In this document: positions 8,204-18,655 of the stretch, in pieces
How the letters are laid out: each line of letters begins with the position of its first letter
Position numbering within the stretch: position 1 is the stretch's first letter
DNA from: Psychrobacter sp. P2G3
GTDB lineage: Bacteria; Pseudomonadota; Gammaproteobacteria; Pseudomonadales; Moraxellaceae
Direction: 5' to 3'
DNA: 64,000 bases
NCBI RefSeq assembly: GCF_001593285.1
Contig: NZ_CP012529.1
Location: 868,001-932,000 of the forward strand
The notes under the pieces: generated by a model
Databases searched by the model: none
Told to the model about the DNA's origin: nothing
What the model saw: the letters and a program-made list of their open reading frames with translations, nothing else
Made by a program: the position numbers and the translations under genes

Positions 8204-10195
8204 TTATTCGGTCGCTGTAGTGGTTGCTGCTTCCGCTTCTGTCTGTTCTTTTAATTTTTCTGCCCGTGCTTGTTCTTGGTCGCGGATGGCATCACGAGCG
8301 GCTTTGTCCAATGCCTTTTGACGTTTAATAGCTTTTAACTCATCAGGAGTTGGTGGCAAGATGGGGTCGCTTTTGCGCTGTAATACCCAATAATCGAATA
8401 GAGCACGTCCGATGGGAGCCGCTACTGCGCTACCGCCGCCACCATTTTCAACCAATACAGCGAGAGCGATTTGTGGGTCTTCAACAGGGGCAAAACCATT
8501 AAACCAAGCATGATCCCAATGGCGCTTGTCTATCGCAGATTTATCGTAGCGTTTACCTTGAGCGATAGATTTAACCTGTGCCGTACCAGTCTTGCCAGCG
8601 ATACGGTAGCGCGGCGTGTAAATACCGCGAGCAGTACCAGCTTTGACCGTCTCTTCCATCGCATCATGCATACGCGTCCAGTCAGAGGGCTTGCCATTAT
8701 AATCAATTTTACCATCGGGCTTGGTAATGACGTTGACCTCTGCTGCACCATCACTGTCTTTTAACAAATGCGGCGTTATATGATAGCCCTTGTTAGCCGT
8801 CATAGCAGTCGCATTAGCAATCTGTAGCGGTGTGACTAGGAAGTAGCCTTGCCCAATACTGACAGAGATAGTCTCACCTGGTAGCCAGCCTTTATCGTAG
8901 GTGTCTTTTTTCCACTTCGGTGAGGGCATAATGCCAGACTTCTCATTGGGCAAATCAATTCCCGTCTCTTCACCAAAACCAAAGCGCACCATCCAATCAT
9001 GTAAACGCTGGATACCCATCTCATAAGCGAGTTTATAATAATAAGTATCGACTGACATGACGATAGATTTCTTTAAATCTACCGAGCCATGACCGCCACG
9101 TTTCCAATCACGAAAACGATGCGAGTCACCAGGTAAGCTAAAATAACCGGGATCATAGATAGTCGTATTCCAATCTCGCAATCCATAGTGTAGCGCACCT
9201 AAACCTTCAAATGGTTTAATGGTAGAGGCAGGTGGGTACATACCTTGTAGGGCGCGATTATAGAGGGGCTGATCAAGATCATCTTGTAGCGCCCCATAAT
9301 CTTTAAAGGAAATGCCAGAAATAAAAGGGTTAGGGTCGTAACTTGGATTACTCACAAATGCGAGTACGTCACCATTTTTTGGATCTATCGCTACAATGGC
9401 ACCGCGGCGACCGTCAAGCTGCTGCTGGGCGATCGTTTGCAAGCCATAATCTAAGCTCAAGGTAATATCGTTACCAGAAACTGGCGGCTTGGTATCTAAT
9501 TGACGCAGAATATTACCATGGACATCGGTTTCTACCGATTGGTAGCCCGGTTGGCCAAGCAAGATATCTTCATAAAAGTCTTCAATACCAATTTTGCCGA
9601 TAAGGTCAGTACCAGCATAACGATCTTTATCGATACGCTTAGTTTCTTTGTCGTTGATACGCCCAACATAGCCGATAACGTGTGCGAATAGCTCATCGTA
9701 GGGGTAGGAGCGGGTCAGTTTACTCTGAATGGTAACGCCACGGAAAAACGGTTTACGCTCACTAAACTGTGCCAGTTGCTTATCTGTTAAATCAATCTTG
9801 ACGGTCACCGGATCATTTTTGCTTTTACTCAACCGCGCCAAAATATCAGTAATATCAGTATCTGTTAGATCAAAAATAGGGGCAAGCAAGTTTAAAGTAC
9901 GTTCTGGGTCTTCTACTTCATCGGGGCTGAGCATGGCAGTGAACACAGGCTGATTGTCAGCGAGCAAAATACCATTACGATCATAGATATAGCCACGGCT
10001 TGGCGGTGCAGATATGAGCTTGATACGATTATTGTCTGCCTGAGTCTTGTATTTGTCATGCGCATACACTTGCAGGTATCCATAACGCAGTAATAACACA
10101 CACATACCCAAAAAAATTAACAAACCAAAAATGAGAATACGGCGCGTAAAAATGCGGTTAACATTTTCGGCATCTGGGATAAGCGATTTATTCAT
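8204..10195 (-). CDS. mrdA: Penicillin-binding protein 2 (elongasome transpeptidase)
   Basis: Class B PBP that cross-links peptidoglycan during rod elongation, anchored in the inner membrane. A single N-terminal helix (ILIFGLLIFLGMCVLLLRYGYLQVYA) comes first, then the dimerisation domain with the SAPPSRGYIYDRNGILLADN box. The transpeptidase domain follows with the SxxK serine in YPPASTIKP near residue 320, an SVD motif near 380 and KTGTAQ near 535. The 663-aa length is typical, with a short charged Ala/Glu/Lys-rich C-terminal tail. rodA is not adjacent within the window; the downstream partner is rsmD. Confidence 0.94.
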   Translation of the reverse strand: MNKSLIPDAENVNRIFTRRILIFGLLIFLGMCVLLLRYGYLQVYAHDKYKTQADNNRIKLISAPPSRGYIYDRNGILLADNQPVFTAMLSPDEVEDPERTLNLLAPIFDLTDTDITDILARLSKSKNDPVTVKIDLTDKQLAQFSERKPFFRGVTIQSKLTRSYPYDELFAHVIGYVGRINDKETKRIDKDRYAGTDLIGKIGIEDFYEDILLGQPGYQSVETDVHGNILRQLDTKPPVSGNDITLSLDYGLQTIAQQQLDGRRGAIVAIDPKNGDVLAFVSNPSYDPNPFISGISFKDYGALQDDLDQPLYNRALQGMYPPASTIKPFEGLGALHYGLRDWNTTIYDPGYFSLPGDSHRFRDWKRGGHGSVDLKKSIVMSVDTYYYKLAYEMGIQRLHDWMVRFGFGEETGIDLPNEKSGIMPSPKWKKDTYDKGWLPGETISVSIGQGYFLVTPLQIANATAMTANKGYHITPHLLKDSDGAAEVNVITKPDGKIDYNGKPSDWTRMHDAMEETVKAGTARGIYTPRYRIAGKTGTAQVKSIAQGKRYDKSAIDKRHWDHAWFNGFAPVEDPQIALAVLVENGGGGSAVAAPIGRALFDYWVLQRKSDPILPPTPDELKAIKRQKALDKAARDAIRDQEQARAEKLKEQTEAEAATTTATE

Positions 10196-10646
10196 GTAAA
10201 GTTAGTACCAATGAGCGCAGTGGATAAAGAAGGAATTACCCTAATAGAGAGAATAATGTTACCAGTCATTAGGTCAAGTGCTAGTCATATAAAAATGATA
10301 AAATCAACAATTTCAATTACATAGTGTAGGTAGTCTGACAATAATTAAGCATAAGTTGGAGTATATATTGACGTTGTCACTATGGGACAAATTATAACAG
10401 AATGAAATAAGTTACGCTGAATTTGCCAACTTATTTCTTATGTGCTTCTTACATGCTAGTGACAGCATTGCTCATAGGCCATTGTATGCACTCGATAATT
10501 GGTATCAGACACAAATTGGACAGATGATATTGTCATCTCTAGTCACAACTTGACTAGGGCGGATATGTGCTAATAAATGGCAAGTATGCTAAAATCAGGC
10601 GATTTATTTTATAGTGTTTAATTGTCATTAAAGCGCTATTTTTATC
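10196..10646. other. Intergenic gap between divergent mrdA and the DUF445 gene
   Basis: About 450 bp without a recognisable gene. It should contain the mrdA promoter (minus strand) and probably the promoter of the plus-strand gene. No RNA gene or strong terminator was seen. The inverted-repeat element at 10647-10710 follows directly. Confidence 0.4.
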
Positions 10647-10710
10647 AGGATCTGTTGCACATTCAAATGTGGTACTGGCAGTCCTAATACTTGAATGTGT
10701 AACAGACCCT
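10647..10710. repeat. 64-bp inverted-repeat element related to the ruvA-ruvB element
   Basis: The left end AGGATCTGTTGCACATTCAA (10647-10666) and the complement of the right end (10691-10710) match at 18 of 20 positions. The left end continues GTGGTACTGGCAG, close to GTGGCACTGACAG found just inside the left end of the larger element at 48741. The ends therefore appear to belong to one family, and this copy looks like a solo or internally deleted element. It sits 73 bp before the DUF445 start codon, so it may form a hairpin in that leader. Confidence 0.55.
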
Positions 10711-10782
10711 AAGCGTTTCTTAATAACTCTAACAAAAGACAACAGATTAACGATAATCGTTACGTCAGAGGTAAAAAGAGTC

Positions 10783-12117
10783 ATGGTCGCAACCTCAATA
10801 TGGCAGACGCTCGCTGAGCATCCAGAATTTTTTGCCATGCTGACCATTCCACCAGTGACCGCATTTGTCACATGGTTGCATGTATGGATGGCATTGAAAA
10901 TGCTGTTTTACCCCATTAAGTTTTGGGGTATTCGTATACCTAATTTCCCTTTTTTTGGGTTACCTGGAATTGGCTGGCAAGGTATTGTCCCGCGTAAAGC
11001 TGGCAAGATATCTGGGGTTATCGTTGATCAGACGCTCTCAAAGCTTGGCTCACTAGACGAGTTTGTTCAAGCGATGGAACCTGAGCAAATGGCTGTTTTT
11101 ATTACTGATACAGTAGATAAAAATATTGAGCCGCTCATCGACGAGATTATGCTCGAGCATTCAGGGGCGCTATGGGGCAACCTGCCTTATGCTCTAAAGC
11201 GCCGTATTTATGCCCAAGCGCATCAAGAGCTACCAGAGATTATGCAATCGTTGGTGACTGATCTGACTTACCATGTCGAAGATTTGGTCGATATGCGTCA
11301 GATGATCGTCAATAAGATGGAAAGCGATCGACGTTTAATGGTCAATATGTTCCTAAAAGTTGGCCAACGTGAGATCAACTTTATTTGGCATATCAGCGCT
11401 TTGATTGGGTTGATTTTTGGCATTATTCAGATGTTTATTTTCTTAGTTGTACCGCAGCATTGGACGGTACCGTTTTTCGCGGCTGTTTGGGGCTTGTTGA
11501 CTAACTGGATTGCAATTTGGATGGTATTTAATCCAGTAGAGCCGCATTTTATCCCTTATGTGAAGGTTTTTGAACGTTGTGCTGGTTTTCCGTTTATTAA
11601 GCCAAGGCTGCCACATATCGCTCAGTTCCGTTTCCAAGGCGGCTTTATGAAACGTCAAGAAGAAGTGTCTGAGGTTTTCGCTGAGATTGTTGTTACTGAT
11701 TTAGTGACTCTAGAGAACATTATGAATGAGATGATGTATGGTGATCGTGCTGCGCTAACGCGTGAGTTGATGAAGTCGCATCTTTATCAAGTGTTAGAGT
11801 CGCCAGTGGTCAGAACGACCTTGCGTATGGGGCTGGGTCGCCGTGAATATGGTCAATTAAAGAATACGATCATTGATAAGTCGATTACTGCTACCATGGT
11901 GCCGCTACGAGATCCTGAACTTAATGAGAGTCGTGCCAGTAAAATATTCGGTCTGTTTCGCGATCGTATCAGAGCCTTGTCACCTTATGAGTTTCAAAAC
12001 TTATTACGTCCAGCGTTTCGTGAAGATGAGATGACACTAATTGTATTAGGCGGCTTGACTGGATTTTTGGCAGGTTGGTTACACCTTGTTTTGGTGTTCT
12101 TTCCAGCGGTGCAATAG
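10783..12117 (+). CDS. DUF445-family membrane protein
   Basis: A 444-residue protein resembling the DUF445 family, whose function is unknown. An N-terminal hydrophobic helix lies near residues 20-40, and the Gly/Pro-rich IPNFPFFGLPGIGWQGIVPRKAGKIS follows. A central helical pair (INFIWHISALIGLIFGIIQMFIFLVV ... FFAAVWGLLTNWIAIWMVFNPVEP) is typical, then a second PxIAQFRFQGGFMKRQEEVS segment and a C-terminal helix. The ATG at 10783 has an AGAGG box about 10 nt upstream; a GTG at 10669 extends the frame into the repeat element and is unlikely to be used. No operon partner is evident. Confidence 0.8.
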   Translation: MVATSIWQTLAEHPEFFAMLTIPPVTAFVTWLHVWMALKMLFYPIKFWGIRIPNFPFFGLPGIGWQGIVPRKAGKISGVIVDQTLSKLGSLDEFVQAMEPEQMAVFITDTVDKNIEPLIDEIMLEHSGALWGNLPYALKRRIYAQAHQELPEIMQSLVTDLTYHVEDLVDMRQMIVNKMESDRRLMVNMFLKVGQREINFIWHISALIGLIFGIIQMFIFLVVPQHWTVPFFAAVWGLLTNWIAIWMVFNPVEPHFIPYVKVFERCAGFPFIKPRLPHIAQFRFQGGFMKRQEEVSEVFAEIVVTDLVTLENIMNEMMYGDRAALTRELMKSHLYQVLESPVVRTTLRMGLGRREYGQLKNTIIDKSITATMVPLRDPELNESRASKIFGLFRDRIRALSPYEFQNLLRPAFREDEMTLIVLGGLTGFLAGWLHLVLVFFPAVQ

Positions 12118-12426
12118 CAGATAACTTGATAATAAAAAAGATATCAAGAGAAAATATGCTTTACAATTATAGACTTAGAATAATATAAGACATGAACTAA
12201 CATGAAAAAAAACAGCATTAAGTTATAAAACAATATTAAGTTATATAGTCAATCCAAGATAATGTCGTTACAAGGAAGCTGAGCGCAAGCCATACATTGT
12301 TGTGGTTAGCGAGGTTACCGTTGTAGCGATTTTTAATGGGCAGGCTATAGGTGCTTTTAAACCAATAAAAAGCCCAATCCGCCACAGTAAACTATGACCG
12401 TATTAGGGTAAACAGGGTTAGATTGT
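12118..12426. other. Gap before ccmF with a degenerate-looking open stretch
   Basis: No gene is confidently present. On the minus strand about 50 codons are open from roughly 12393 down to 12243 without a start codon, ending in W-I-D-Y-I-T and a stop. This may be a remnant of an inserted gene or part of a dispersed repeat; I cannot identify it. The AT-rich part at 12130-12250 shows no clear promoter. Confidence 0.3.
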
Positions 12427-14442
12427 ATGTTAATCACAGAATTGGGTTATTTTGCCTTACTAGCCGCCTTTGTGTTGGCTATTTTACAGGTAGTATTACC
12501 AACTATTGGCGTTATGCGCAACCAAGTCGCTTGGCAGCGTCTGGCCCCAAGTTTGGCTTGGGCGCAGTTTGCCGCGATGATAGTATCGTTTTCAGCGTTG
12601 ATGGCAGGCTTTTATTACAATGATTTTAGCCTTGTCTATGTCGCGCAGCACTCCAACACTTTGTTGCCTTGGTATTACAAATTATCGGCAACTTGGGGCG
12701 GGCATGAAGGGTCTCTACTGCTGTGGATGACCATCATGGCGACATGGTGCGCGCTAGTATCTTACTTTAGCCGCGGTTTGCCGTTATCAATGCGAGCACG
12801 AGTATTAGTCATCTTGGCAGCGGTACAGATGATGATGCTAGCGATGTTGATTTTTACCTCATCACCATTTAATCGTACCTTACCGAACATACCTGTTGAT
12901 GGTGCAGATCTAAACCCTGTGCTGCAAGATTTTGGTCTGATTATTCATCCGCCTATGCTGTATATGGGCTATGTGGGCATGGTCGTGCCGTTTGCCTTTT
13001 GTATGGCAGCATTGTGGGAAGGGCGCTTGGATGCGGTGTGGACACGTTGGTCACGTCCGTGGGCACTAGCTGCTTGGGGGTTTTTAACCATCGGTATCGC
13101 CTTAGGCTCATGGTGGGCTTATTATGAGCTTGGCTGGGGCGGTTGGTGGTTTTGGGATCCAGTAGAGAACGCATCATTGATGCCGTGGCTCGCTGGTACT
13201 GCGCTGCTACATTCGTTAGCGGTTACTGAAAAGCGCGGTGTATTCAAAGCATGGACGATCATGCTAGCGATTTTCGCTTTTGCGCTGAGTTTACTAGGAA
13301 CGTTTTTGGTACGTTCAGGGGTCATTACTTCGGTGCATTCGTTCGCCGCCGATCCGACACGTGGTTTAGTCATTCTAGTCATCCTTGGCATTATCGTGGG
13401 TGGTGGTCTATTAATGTTTGCGGTACGTGGTTGGCGATTGACGGTTGAGAGTCAATATCAGCTGATTTCACGTGAGTCATTTTTGGTTATCAATAACGCC
13501 ATTATTTTAATTGCCACATTAGTCGTGCTGCTTGGTACTCTCTATCCGATCATTGCAGACGCCTTCAATTTAGGTCAGGTATCAGTCGGCCCTCCTTACT
13601 TTAATGCTTTGTTTGTACCTCTGACTTGGTTGCTACTAGTCGCAATGGGTATGGGCTCTAATATTCGCTGGAAAAAAGACAAGCGTCCATTGTTGGGCGT
13701 CGGTATGGTTATCGCAGTCAGCAGTCTGGTATTAGCAGCGATTATTGCTTATTTTGTCCATCCATCATCTATGCTTAATATCGGCGTAACCTTAGCTGTA
13801 AGCTTTTGGGTGCTACTATGGATGATTATCGATTTTAGAGATAAGACTAAGAATGCGCCAAATGTAGTGAATGGTCTACGTCAATTACGTCTTAGCTATT
13901 GGGGTCAGCAAACCGCACATATTGGGGTTTTAATCGCAGTAATTGGGATTGCCTTTACCAGTAGTTTAAGTATCGAGCGTGATGTGGCGTTAGGGCCAAA
14001 TGATACCGTCAACGTCCAAGGTTATGATTTTACCGTGAAAGACTTCCGTGAGGTCAAAGGCAGTAACTTTGATGCTATTCAAGCGGAGGTTGAGATAACT
14101 AAAGACGGACGCGCTGTCACGACTTTATATCCTGAAAAACGTACCTATATCATTAGTATGATGCCGATGACTGAAGCGGCCATTGATGCCAGTCTCATGC
14201 GCGATTTATATGTAGCGCTTGGTGAGCCGATCGCTGAAGATAGTAATCAATGGGCTGTACGTATCTACGTGAAACCTTTGATTCGCTGGATATGGCTAGG
14301 TTCGATTATCATGGCTTTAGGTGCACTGATCAGCATGTTTGATAAACGCTATCGCATTAAAAAAGCCAAATCACCGCATCAAGTTGCTGATGATACTGTA
14401 GTTAGTACGGCGACACCTGTTGCAACGCTTGGGGAGAAGTAA
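12427..14442 (+). CDS. ccmF: Cytochrome c maturation protein CcmF (heme lyase subunit)
   Basis: CcmF is the large polytopic subunit of the system I holocytochrome c synthetase; it attaches heme from CcmE to apocytochrome c at the periplasmic face. The protein has 671 aa and many transmembrane helices. The tryptophan-rich WWD domain WGGWWFWDPVENAS is at residues 237-250. Conserved histidines appear in HEGS (near 93) and in the LIIHPPMLYMGYVG segment (171-184). The start ATG is preceded by AGGG about 10 nt upstream. It leads a tight operon ccmF-ccmG-ccmH-ccmI. ccmABCDE are not upstream, so the system is split in this genome. Confidence 0.95.
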   Translation: MLITELGYFALLAAFVLAILQVVLPTIGVMRNQVAWQRLAPSLAWAQFAAMIVSFSALMAGFYYNDFSLVYVAQHSNTLLPWYYKLSATWGGHEGSLLLWMTIMATWCALVSYFSRGLPLSMRARVLVILAAVQMMMLAMLIFTSSPFNRTLPNIPVDGADLNPVLQDFGLIIHPPMLYMGYVGMVVPFAFCMAALWEGRLDAVWTRWSRPWALAAWGFLTIGIALGSWWAYYELGWGGWWFWDPVENASLMPWLAGTALLHSLAVTEKRGVFKAWTIMLAIFAFALSLLGTFLVRSGVITSVHSFAADPTRGLVILVILGIIVGGGLLMFAVRGWRLTVESQYQLISRESFLVINNAIILIATLVVLLGTLYPIIADAFNLGQVSVGPPYFNALFVPLTWLLLVAMGMGSNIRWKKDKRPLLGVGMVIAVSSLVLAAIIAYFVHPSSMLNIGVTLAVSFWVLLWMIIDFRDKTKNAPNVVNGLRQLRLSYWGQQTAHIGVLIAVIGIAFTSSLSIERDVALGPNDTVNVQGYDFTVKDFREVKGSNFDAIQAEVEITKDGRAVTTLYPEKRTYIISMMPMTEAAIDASLMRDLYVALGEPIAEDSNQWAVRIYVKPLIRWIWLGSIIMALGALISMFDKRYRIKKAKSPHQVADDTVVSTATPVATLGEK

Positions 14443-14443
14443 G

Positions 14444-15103
14444 ATGAATGAATCAGACAACACCACTAATCCCAATAAGCAGAATGACAATGAACGCCGT
14501 CATAAAACTATCAAAAAAAAGCAATTAAAAGTATGGTTTCTAATTCCACTTATCGTGTTCTTAGGACTGATGGTAATGCTTTATATGCGTTTAGGTAAGC
14601 CTACCGATATTGTAGCGAATATGGCTCTTGAGCGTCCTGTTCCTACTTTTGAGCTGCCATTATTAGCAGATACTAGCCGTATCATGACTAATGATAATTT
14701 ACCTGATGAGCCGTTTTTGATGAACATTTGGGGCTCTTGGTGTCCAACTTGTATCATTGAGCATCCGTTTCTTATGCAGCTAGAGGAGCGTGGTGTTAAT
14801 TTGGTAGGTATTAATTATAAAGATGATATTGGTGATGCATTCAGCTATTTGAACCGAGGTGGCGATCCTTTTTCAATGTCTATTCAAGATCTGTCAGGTC
14901 AGTTTGCTTTAGACTTAGGTCTGACAGGCGCACCTGAAACTTTTACAGTCGATGGGGACGGCATCATCCGTCAGCATATCATTGGTGAAGTTAATGAAGC
15001 CAATTGGCAAGAACGCATTAAGCCTTGTTTGACAGTACTCAATGAGGCTAACAAAAATGGTAATCGTCCAGATCCAAGTCAGGTTGGGGAGGCATGCAAA
15101 TGA
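14444..15103 (+). CDS. ccmG: Thiol:disulfide interchange protein CcmG/DsbE
   Basis: Membrane-anchored periplasmic thioredoxin-like protein that keeps apocytochrome c cysteines reduced for heme attachment. A hydrophilic 29-residue cytoplasmic leader precedes one transmembrane helix (VWFLIPLIVFLGLMVMLYM). The thioredoxin fold carries WCPTC at 99-103 and the CcmG-type LTGAPETFTVDGDG segment. The ATG lies one base after the ccmF stop and follows the GGGGAG near the end of ccmF, so translation is coupled. The leader is longer than in E. coli DsbE. Confidence 0.94.
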   Translation: MNESDNTTNPNKQNDNERRHKTIKKKQLKVWFLIPLIVFLGLMVMLYMRLGKPTDIVANMALERPVPTFELPLLADTSRIMTNDNLPDEPFLMNIWGSWCPTCIIEHPFLMQLEERGVNLVGINYKDDIGDAFSYLNRGGDPFSMSIQDLSGQFALDLGLTGAPETFTVDGDGIIRQHIIGEVNEANWQERIKPCLTVLNEANKNGNRPDPSQVGEACK

Positions 15104-15657
15104 AGGCTACTCAGATAAGAACCGCTACAGTATTAAGGCTAGTAAGCTTTGTACTGGCATGTCTACTCAGCATGACCGCTTATGCGGCAATCGATGTTTA
15201 TGACTTTGACTCAGTGCAGCAAGAAGCTCAGTATCGTGGTCTCATCGAGGAGCTGCGTTGTCCTAAATGTCAAAACCAGAACCTTGCAGGGTCTGATGCA
15301 CCTATTGCGCAGGATTTAAAGCAAAAAGTTTACGATTCTGTTAAAGATGGGCGCAGTGATGCTGAAATACGCAGCTATATGCAAGAGCGTTACGGTGATT
15401 TTATTACCTACAAGCCACCTGTGCGTCCGTCAACATGGATACTATGGTTTTTTCCGCCACTATTATTGATTGTTTTGATTACTGGCTGGTTTTGGCAGAG
15501 TAAACGTCGACAGCTGGTAGCAAGTGGTGATAGCGGTACGATAGTCGATAGTACTGTCGCTGCTTTAACCCCTGCAGAAAAGGCTGAACTGGATCGTCTA
15601 TTATCACGTACGAATAGCACTGATTATGACATCACAAGCACAGAGGACAAAAAATGA
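15100..15657 (+). CDS. ccmH: Cytochrome c maturation protein CcmH (thiol reductase)
   Basis: Redox-active CcmH that handles the apocytochrome CXXCH thiols together with CcmG. A signal-peptide helix (about residues 10-30, ending YAA) is followed by the signature ELRCPKCQNQ with cysteines 54 and 57, then RSYMQERYGDFITYKPP and one transmembrane helix (LWFFPPLLLIVLITGWFW). I prefer the ATG at 15100, which has GGGGAGG 7 nt upstream; the ATG at 15094 is too close to that box. It overlaps the end of ccmG and its stop overlaps the ccmI start (ATGA). Confidence 0.94.
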   Translation: MKATQIRTATVLRLVSFVLACLLSMTAYAAIDVYDFDSVQQEAQYRGLIEELRCPKCQNQNLAGSDAPIAQDLKQKVYDSVKDGRSDAEIRSYMQERYGDFITYKPPVRPSTWILWFFPPLLLIVLITGWFWQSKRRQLVASGDSGTIVDSTVAALTPAEKAELDRLLSRTNSTDYDITSTEDKK

Positions 15658-16934
15658 CCGTATTTTCTACTGCTGGCTTATTTATTGCCCTAAGCTTACT
15701 TATTGCCTTAATACTTGCTGTCATCGTTATTACACCATGGCTACGCGCTACGCGCATAAAAAATAAGCCCGTAGATAACCAACTATTAGATATTAACGTG
15801 GCAGTATTCCGTGAACGTTTAGCGGAGCTTAAAACCGACAAAGACAGCGGCACCATTGATGATAACCATTACCAAAATCAAAAGCTTGAGCTTGAGCGCC
15901 AGCTATTAGATGCCCAGCGTGAAGCAGATCAGATGGTGAACCCTGGTATCAAAAGCCGTTTAATAATTACTATCTGGGTACCCGTATTGGCAGCGATGGC
16001 GTATTTATTGATTAGCGATCGCACACCAGTATTTGAGCTATGGCAAGCAGAAGATAAAGTTGGCCAAGTAGCTGACGACTTATTGACTGGTAAGATTGAT
16101 CAGCCACCAGAGTGGGCTATTGAAGATGGCCGTCAGCTGATTACGGCTATGCAGACCAACGTCCATCGTCATGCTGATGACCCTAATCGCTGGATGCGCT
16201 TGTCAGAGCTGTTTTTATCGCTTGAAGTGACTGACTCTGCATTAGAAGCTTTATCTAGGGCATATCGTCTATCTCCTGATAATGAAGAGATTGCGACCAC
16301 TTATGCGCAGATTAGCTTTTTTGCGAACGAAGGCCAGCTAGATGCTACTAGTCGTCGCGTACTACAAGATGTATTAGCCAACAACCCACAGCATGAGGGC
16401 GCACAGATGCTGATGGCAATGGGTGAAGCACGTGCTAGTAACTTTGAGCAGGCAGAAGGCTGGATTCAGAGATTACGTGCTAGTATTGCTGCCAAGCCGG
16501 GTGATCATACAAAAGCGTTGACCAGCCTAGATGAGCTAAGTGCCAATGTGAAAGCACAGCAGCAACAAGCGGCTGAGGGTGTTAATGTAACGGTGAAGGT
16601 CAATTCTAGCTTATTACCATTAGTCAAAGGTGATGACGTGCTATTTGTTGCCATTCGTGATGTTAATGGCGGCCCACCATTTGCAGCCAAGCGTTTGCCT
16701 ATTAGTGTGATTCAGCAAGGTGAGGCCAGTATTAGCTTAAGTGATCTTGATGCTATGATGCCTGAGCGGACGATACAATCGGCACGTGCGGCAAAAACTC
16801 AACTGGCTGTTATTGCTCGTATCAGCCATAGTGGTAATGCAAGTGCAGAGTCAGGGGACTTATCTGGCAACCCAGTCGTGATTAGTGCCGATCAAAAACA
16901 AGTTAACGTTGAAATAAATCAGCAGATACCGTAA
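15654..16934 (+). CDS. ccmI: Cytochrome c maturation protein CcmI (TPR chaperone)
   Basis: CcmI presents apocytochrome c to the CcmF/CcmH complex. Two transmembrane helices (about 8-28 and 103-121) bracket a cytoplasmic coiled stretch with the family's VFRERLAELKTDKDSG motif. The periplasmic part contains TPR-like helices (for example RWMRLSELFLSLEVTDSALEALSRAYRLSPDN) and a C-terminal beta-rich domain (VNVTVKVNSSLLPLVKGDDVLFVAIRD). It overlaps ccmH by four bases and is the last gene of the operon; no strong terminator is evident before adk. Confidence 0.88.
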   Translation: MTVFSTAGLFIALSLLIALILAVIVITPWLRATRIKNKPVDNQLLDINVAVFRERLAELKTDKDSGTIDDNHYQNQKLELERQLLDAQREADQMVNPGIKSRLIITIWVPVLAAMAYLLISDRTPVFELWQAEDKVGQVADDLLTGKIDQPPEWAIEDGRQLITAMQTNVHRHADDPNRWMRLSELFLSLEVTDSALEALSRAYRLSPDNEEIATTYAQISFFANEGQLDATSRRVLQDVLANNPQHEGAQMLMAMGEARASNFEQAEGWIQRLRASIAAKPGDHTKALTSLDELSANVKAQQQQAAEGVNVTVKVNSSLLPLVKGDDVLFVAIRDVNGGPPFAAKRLPISVIQQGEASISLSDLDAMMPERTIQSARAAKTQLAVIARISHSGNASAESGDLSGNPVVISADQKQVNVEINQQIP

Positions 16935-17037
16935 CTTTTGAAAAGCCTCATGACATAAGCGCTGTAGCGTATTACTGCGGCGCGCAATTGCGTTACATGA
17001 ACAGATAAGTCATATCTACAGGCGACACTAGTACTAA

Positions 17038-17790
<753 letters not shown>

Positions 17791-17832
17791 TTCGTTTTAC
17801 GGATATTCTGTATACTGAATTATACTAACGAA

Positions 17833-17858
17833 GACCCTGCTTATTGGCAGGGTTTTTT
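17833..17858 (+). terminator. Terminator after adk
   Basis: Arms ACCCTGC/GCAGGGT with a 6-nt loop, followed by a run of six T. It lies 43 bp after the adk stop. Confidence 0.85.
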
Positions 17859-17959
17859 AATGTCTTGTAGTAGATATAAATAGTAGCTATAAAAATCCAA
17901 CTACAATAAATAATGTCATTAGAAAAATGATAGGAATTTATTAAAAGCAATACATAAAA

Positions 17960-17989
17960 AAGCCATCTACCTAAGTTAGGAGATGGCTT
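17960..17989 (-). terminator. Terminator after secB (probably bidirectional)
   Basis: Arms AAGCCATCT/AGATGGCTT flanked by an A-run on the left and a T-run on the right. In the minus direction it ends secB transcription; it may also stop read-through from adk. Confidence 0.8.
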
Positions 17990-18017
17990 TTTTAAAATAT
18001 AAACTTTATTTTAAAGT

Positions 18018-18470
18018 TTAAGCATTACCTTCAGCATCAATTTGCGCTTGCTGTTGGCTCTGTGCATATGCTTGGTCAAAGTTGACTGGAGCAAGCAGTA
18101 ATTGCGGGAAGCTACCACGAGTCACGATGTCGCTGATGACTTCACGAGCGTAAGGGAACAAAACGTTAGGGCAATAAGCACCTAAAATTTGCCCGATTTG
18201 ATCTTCAGGAATATTTTTTAGTAAGAAAATACCAGCTTGATGAACTTCAGCAATAAAAGCAGGTTCTTCAGCATTTTTAGCGGTAACGCTCACAGTCAAG
18301 ATTACTTGATAATGATCGTCATCTAGCTTTTCGGCATTGCTTGATAGGTTAATATCAAGCTCAGGGTTCCACTCTTTGGTGAATACGCCAGCGCCCGGCA
18401 CTTCAAGTGACATGTCTTTTACGTAGATACGTTCTAGTGCTAATTGTGGTTGTGCTTGTTCTTCAGCCAT
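18018..18470 (-). CDS. secB: Protein-export chaperone SecB
   Basis: Cytosolic tetrameric chaperone that keeps precursors unfolded and delivers them to SecA. Family stretches include [14 protein letters not shown] near residue 14, [25 protein letters not shown] and the C-terminal [43 protein letters not shown]. The length of 150 aa is standard. It lies downstream of grxC in the same direction, the grxC-secB order also seen in other gammaproteobacteria. Confidence 0.97.
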   Translation of the reverse strand: MAEEQAQPQLALERIYVKDMSLEVPGAGVFTKEWNPELDINLSSNAEKLDDDHYQVILTVSVTAKNAEEPAFIAEVHQAGIFLLKNIPEDQIGQILGAYCPNVLFPYAREVISDIVTRGSFPQLLLAPVNFDQAYAQSQQQAQIDAEGNA

Positions 18471-18655
18471 GATAATTCCTCAAATAAGTAATGCAATGTG
18501 TCGTTGATGTCCTGGTAGCAAGGTTAAGTTGCAAGCTACATTATTACAAGCTAGTGCAGGAATGACAATAGCCAGCTATCGATTGGTCAATATCATATTT
18601 ATATTAACTAGGGCCAGCTAATGTCACTATTATATAAGCTGCTTAATGTAGCAGA

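Noticed and set aside
8471-9953. Several plus-strand frames of 60-97 codons within mrdA
   Set aside because: All lie antisense to the clear PBP2 frame and lack start signals and domains.
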